A stretch of DNA of 64,000 bases from NCBI RefSeq assembly GCF_031143425.1, contig NC_090450.1, positions 169,191,486-169,255,485 of the forward strand, given 5' to 3'. The position numbers were made by a program, and so were the translations under genes. Shown here piece by piece: positions 58,933 through 64,000 of this stretch. The stretch comes from Pleurodeles waltl. Its lineage: Eukaryota; Chordata; Amphibia; Caudata; Salamandridae. The notes beneath the pieces are model-generated. The model saw nothing but the letters and a program-made list of their open reading frames with translations. It did no database searches and was not told the DNA's origin. The number at the start of each line of letters is the position of its first letter. The first letter of the stretch is position 1.

Positions 58933-59555
58933 ATATATCTCTCATTGTATTATCAGCTTTCAGAAGCAAATAAATTCCAAATAATTCCCATGTCTAACCC
59001 TTGTACATTCATCTATCTTTTATCTACTGGATCGTACCCTCCTGGGCACAGTAATCCCATTTGTATTCAACTTGTCAAAATGAACTAATATAGTATTAGT
59101 GAAGCTAGGAACCCACTCACCGCTCAATCAATTGCATTTATTATTGGTAATCTAACATCCTCTAGTACCTTATCATATAACTGCCCTTTCTTCTGAAAAT
59201 GGAGTACAAACAACCTTGTTAAATAATGACACGTATTACACACTCACCCAAAAAATCTAATCCTTCATCAGTTTTGACTCCTCATGAATTACATACATCT
59301 ACATTATTTATAAAATATATATAAATACGTGTGGGACATAAAAATGATTAGAATATATTCAAATCGTATTCACTCTAAATTGTTTATAGTAAAATCACCC
59401 ACGTTTCTCACTCACCCAACATATGGAATTTTTTTTATTGGAATTAATCAAACAAAACTAATACAAAAGCATTACACTTACAAATCCATGCATAAAAAGA
59501 CAAAATTACGTGTACAACTTGAAAAACTAATTTTTTCATACATCTCATACAGACA
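58323..59555. repeat. AT-rich region with two (TA)n tracts
   Basis: (TA)n lies at 58546-58605 and, with interruptions, at 58845-58929. The remaining text is AT-rich and I find no gene. Confidence 0.6.
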
Positions 59556-59559
59556 TATA

Positions 59560-59710
59560 TATATATGATATACTGGGAATAAGACCAGTAGGTCGAAACA
59601 CGTCGGTGGTGATGGTTGGTGACTTTTTTTACTGCAAATAAAGAAAAGAGCACATTTTTCTCCTGGAGTGCAGTGTTGCATTTGTTATCAACTGTTTGCT
59701 TTGGTATATA

Positions 59711-59745
<35 letters not shown>

Positions 59746-59990
59746 CACATATACATAAGTCCCGGAATGCAGGTGCACAGCACAGCGGTCCTGGACGGGC
59801 TCAGAGACGCCACAAATATCCTCCAACACTCCCTTAACATATCAGGAGAGCCAGGACATCTGTGATAAAGGCTGTTGCCGAAACGCGTTGGATGTTTTTG
59901 CTGAAATAAATTGTTTTTTCACATTGGAGGTGTGTTGGCTCTCCTGATATGTTAAGGGAGTGTTGGAGGATATATATATATATATATACC
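59560..59990 (+). mobile_element. Penelope-type terminal fragments: hammerhead-like motifs, (TA)n and a 35-bp inverted repeat
   Basis: At 59572-59599 a stem GACC-AGTA-GGTC precedes CGAAACACG. At 59859-59884 a stem GGC-TGTT-GCC precedes GAAACGCG. The second motif lies between perfect 35-bp inverted arms, 59819-59853 and 59936-59970. (TA)n tracts occupy 59705-59745 and 59971-59988. The CTGATGA part is degenerate in both (CTGGGAA, TGTGATAA). Likely non-autonomous derivatives of Penelope-like termini. Confidence 0.45.
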
Positions 59991-60264
59991 TTCTTAAACT
60001 AAAGATAAGAGAAAAGAGACGTTCAAGAGAGATATAAAATGTATAAAATATCATGTAGCTAGCCAGGCATAAAAGAACCAAGACTTTGCCTAACTGGCAG
60101 AAACCTATCATGCAATTTCCGTCTATTTGGATGATTCTGAGTGATAGTAAACTTCAATCTGCAAGCTAAAATAAATTCTTTCCACAAGCGTTAGGGTCTA
60201 GAGTTTCACTTTCAAGCCAAGTCCTAGCAAAGCCCAGCCTTGCGACAATAATGGCAAAAGGTTA

Positions 60265-60908
60265 GGCCCATATTTATGAAAGGGTTCGTCACTTTTGTAC
60301 CGTGTAACTGGGTGGCAAAGTAACACAAACCTTAAATTGAGATTTATCAAGCCACGCAAAGGTACCTTGCATGCCCTGAGTGAATGGTTACTCTGGAGTA
60401 AAGCAACACAACGCAAATCACTGCGTTGCATTACTCTGCCCAAGCGAGGCATTTCATGAATGGTGCTTGGGTGTTCTTACGTAACACTCACCAGGGAATG
60501 TGCCAAAACTGATACGCCTCCTCCAGTGATGCGTACTGATGGGAAATATCTTTATTTCTCTGCGTTTTTTCCTCTTGTAGGCGTGCTGCATTCTGCAGCC
60601 CACCTAGAAAGAGGAGACTGCCTTAGAGGATTGTTTTTGTGCAGGATGGTGTCCATTCTTGTATGAAAACAATCCTGCTTACAAGGGAGGCACCCTTGCA
60701 CCATGATGCAAGGATGCGTACAAATGCAGTCAAATGTGGGCCAGGACTGGGAAATGACAGGAATGAGCCATATAATATTAAATACAGCACATTTATGCCC
60801 TTTCCATATCACACAGCGCAGTAAGATGACTTGCTGCGCTGAGTGATAATTTCAGAAATATGCATTTAAATGCCTGCCACATTGTTAGGTGTATTATGAA
60901 AATGGCCC
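60265..60908 (+). mobile_element. Short dispersed element, MITE-like
   Basis: It begins GGCCCATATTTATG and ends near ATGAAAATGGCCC, loosely inverted. It shares several blocks with 50020-50693 in reverse orientation and includes palindromes such as TTGCACCATGATGCAAGG. No clean target duplication was found. Confidence 0.5.
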
Positions 60909-60929
60909 AACATAATCAGCTTCGCATCC

Positions 60930-63900
60930 CAGGGAAAATCAAATTCCAACAAGTGGTTCAGTTCATGAAAAATAATGGTCCAAAATGATACTAGGGCAAG
61001 GCAAGTAGGGCATGCGTGGTATCTGCACCTGAACCCTTATACTGAAAACAATTGGAGGTCTACCCCTCAGCCCATTTTAAATAAATAATAAGGTGTATAA
61101 TATATATCATAGAGAAATTTAAATGAATGGACTTTTAACCGGGTTACATATAAAGACTTCTGAGTCAACTTATTAGAGAGTCTGATGTTTTCCATGGAAA
61201 CATAAAACGCTAATTTTGTAGACCATTTAACCGTCAATTGATCGACGTTATGCTCATAAGGCCTGTTGCTCATGAAAATCCAGTAAAAATGCCAGTATCT
61301 CCCCGTTTGAGCCCACTGCAAAAGCAGCTAAAAAAATGTTTTCACATTGAAAACTGATTAGGTGGCAGTCGATGGAGACATTCTCCAAACTAGAGATAGT
61401 GATAGAAAGCCTGCCTGAGCATACCCGAGATCTCTGTAGCTATTGAAATGGTGAGAGAGTGCCATCTCTAAAATTTGCCCAAGATTATCCACGCCTAAGG
61501 ACCGCCAAACACAATGTAACCATCACGGATAATTAATGGAAGACCAGGATTAGCCTCTAAAGCCATAGAGTAATTGAACCTAGGCATTTTACACCAGGTA
61601 CAATATGCGACCAGACTTTTTCAGAGAAGGCCAGAGTTTTAAATCTGATGAGTTTAAAATGGATTGTATCAATTCTCCATTGCAAGGGCTAATGAAAGTG
61701 ACGAACATGAAGATTACCTGGGTAAAGAAGCAGCAGTTGCCTTTTGTGTATGTCCATAACAGCTGAAATAGGTGAAAAGGAAGAAATCAAATAAAGCCAC
61801 AGTGATGGAAGCATCACGCCATCCATATCCTGAGGGAGCTGCAAATGGCAAAAGGTGCAAAAGGTTTTTAATAATGCCATATAAATTGCTGCCTGCTGGC
61901 TTCAACTTTTTAAAAAGGGTTTTGGGAGAAACAGAGGAATGGCACAGAACGGATTAAGGATCCGAGGCACAATAACCATATAAAAAAAATGAAATCTACC
62001 AGTAATCCCCAAGTAGAGTGGATCCTTTTTTCTAAACACAACTGAAAATTCTTCGAACAGTGAATCATAATTGAGACTCACCATGCCCCGAATGGTGGAA
62101 GTGATCCGAATCCCAAGGTATGTAGCCATTTTAACATAAGGCGAGTCTGAGGATTCTGACTTAAAGCTAGTAATGACCTGAGCTTTTTCCAAGTTCAACT
62201 TATATCCACAGACCTTGACAGTACTTCCAATATTGAGAGGGCTTCATATGGTGAAAAAGTGAAAATGGCAAATTCGTCAGCATATGCAAGAACTTTCATG
62301 CTAAGCGTATTAAGCTTTAGCGGGTGTATGCGGCCAGCATCTTTAAGTATTTAATGAACAGTTCCAAATAAAAATAAAAAGCAGTAGAGATGAAGGGCAT
62401 CCAGCTCTGGTACCCTTACCAACAGTGAGCTTATCAGGCATGTTCCCAATACGAACAATTCGGGCCATCAGGCCATCAGTGATCAATAAAGAGACTTAAA
62501 TGTTTAAAGGTTTACAAACTTGTCTCCAAGCCCCATCTGACTCATTACCGACTGACTCATTACTGACCACAGGAAGTTACAGGAGACCCTATTGAATGAT
62601 TTTTCAGCATCCGCTAGGATCATCCCAGCCAGCTATCCCAGTACTTCCACAACCTCTAAGGCAGATATAGCCAAATGAATATGACCCTAAGAATCGCACG
62701 TGGGATTGAACCTGCGCTTCATTGGGTCCATTAAGGTAGAGGTGACAGATGAGGGCTTATTAGGATGCACCTGAATATATATTTTGACATCCATATTAAT
62801 TGATAAAATAGGCCGGTAAGTGCCGCTGTTGAGAGGTTCTTCACCTTTTTTTTCCAGAAATACCACAATATGTACTTCCTTTCGCCAGAGATGACTTTAA
62901 CTCCACAAACGTGGGGATAACTGTATCAGAGTAGACATTGGCTAGACCTGAGGCTTTCACAAATGCTAGTTGGAATAGAGTGCTCCTAGCCTCACTTATC
63001 ATTTTGAAGCACCCAGTATCCCCCACGGGTCAGCTGTCAAACTGGACAGAATCACCCCGTAAATATTCAGTCACCACTTCTGGTGAGGTCACTGCGTCTC
63101 CAGAATATAAAGCTGTATATAATTCATGAAAACGTCCAGAATCACCGCTGTACCCGACACAATCTGGCCCTAGAAGCACCTGATACTAGATGTATTGTCC
63201 CTATATTTGTGATCCCGAATCTGATAAGCAAGTATAGGTCCCGTTTCCTCACCATTCTCGAAACAGAATGCCTGTCCGCACTGCCGTTTTTGATAAACTC
63301 TATTCCAGATCCTTTTCTGAATCATCATCCGTAAGCAATTAACTGTTCAAATATCGACTCTGCATTACCTGCATGTCTATTGGCCAAACATTTGGAATAC
63401 TCTATTACCGTCTTCAGAAGTTCAGCACGAAGTCAGGACTCCAAGGTTTTTTTCCAGCGCAAATCCGCTGCATCATACATATTGGAGCATTTCATACAAT
63501 AGTGGGGGGCCGAGTTGTCAGTATCCGAAGTGCAGTGATTGAGAAACAAACTAGAATCATTACAATCTAGAACACCGTTCCATACAAAGTAGAGAAAAAT
63601 GTAAATCCCTGCTCTGTCCCCCCGACAAGCTCGCCACACATCTGAGTCCACAACATGTTTAAGCACAGACGGTGAGTTACCCATGCTGCTAACAGCTGAT
63701 CCAATCTGGGACGTGGAATCTGTTCCCGGCTCAAGTGTCAAGATAAATCCTCACAGACTATGATCTAGTCCTCCCATTCCAAAAGCAGAAAGATGAAAAA
63801 GGATCGATCATTCATAGTAGGAGCGAACAGCCTACATATAGAAAACTGTAAATTAGATTTAACAATATGAGTGATAAGCCAGTGACCACCTCTGTTGATA

Positions 63901-63980
63901 CTGACTTTAGTTGCTGAAAATTCACTACTACATGCTAATAGTGCCACCCTCTTCTGCGATCCTTTCCAGCCAGAGACAGC
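60930..63980 (-). pseudogene. L1/Tx1-like LINE ORF2: endonuclease and reverse transcriptase, decayed
   Basis: On the minus strand, endonuclease-like text GVALLACSSEFS (63955-63920), RLFAPTMNDRSFF (about 63830-63790) begins near the window edge. RT motifs follow: VFLEKKGEEPLNSGTYRPIL and MDVKIY (62865-62770), ILADAEKSFNRV (about 62625-62590, where LDAEKAFD is expected), KGTRAGCPSSLLLF (near 62420-62380), AYADEFAIF (62290-62262, YADD changed to YADE), GYKLNLEKAQVI (62212-62170), ATYLGIRI (62130) and GRFHFFYMVIVPRIL (about 62005-61960). The rest to about 60930 fits the C-terminal domain. Stops and frame breaks are many. The 5' part lies beyond the window. Confidence 0.75.
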
Positions 63981-64000
63981 AAGGATCTGAAATCCCAGAC

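Overview
This window is repeat-dominated, non-coding DNA from a large vertebrate genome. The mix of transposon families (Harbinger elements with GGGCCCATATTTATAC-type ends, Penelope-like elements, L1/Tx1-like and other LINEs, Mag-like Gypsy, a young Tc1-like element) fits a salamander or newt best. That attribution is inference; no species marker is present. I find no host gene, rRNA, tRNA or CRISPR array. Every coding trace I can read belongs to a mobile element. Only one gene is plainly intact: a 338-codon Tc1-like transposase at 56175-57191.

Layout. 1-1440 holds exons of a decayed Myb/SANT-like gene of the kind carried by Harbinger transposons. About 3400-18770 is one decayed LINE (+ strand). 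It has been split by two solo-LTR-like insertions (3698-6765, 14399-16477), several short inverted-repeat elements (5561-6451, 8978-9607, 10100-11596, 17023-17927) and a G-rich element with a 9-bp target duplication (11644-13739, itself carrying 12755-13644). Removing the insertions rejoins the LINE reading frame at most junctions, which supports the boundaries. 18775-25752 contains an L1-type reverse transcriptase fragment, a 155-bp palindromic element, a gag-like coiled-coil scrap and a multi-hairpin element (22190-22877). Much of the rest there is unclassified.

25756-49288 is read here as one large Harbinger transposon flanked by CTA target duplications, about 13 kb before later insertions. 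It carries three degenerate genes: a NAIF1-like Myb/SANT gene (+, 26110-28548), a second spliced Myb/SANT-like gene (-, 33270-30135) and a spliced DDE transposase (-, 48886-36675). The transposase intron was invaded by a Penelope-like retroelement. Two Penelope copies now lie head to tail (37634-43643 and 43837-48105), separated by a 193-bp duplicate of the intron flank. One copy later received a Harbinger MITE that the other lacks.

49289-64000 contains Penelope-type terminal fragments next to (TA)n tracts, a 5'-truncated Mag-like Gypsy element (-, about 50705-55149), the intact DD37E Tc1-like element (55957-57518), microsatellites, two related short repeats and an L1/Tx1-like ORF2 (-, about 60930-63980, running off the window).

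The genes do not form a cellular pathway. They form a stratigraphy of transposons inserted into one another, from which relative ages can be read.
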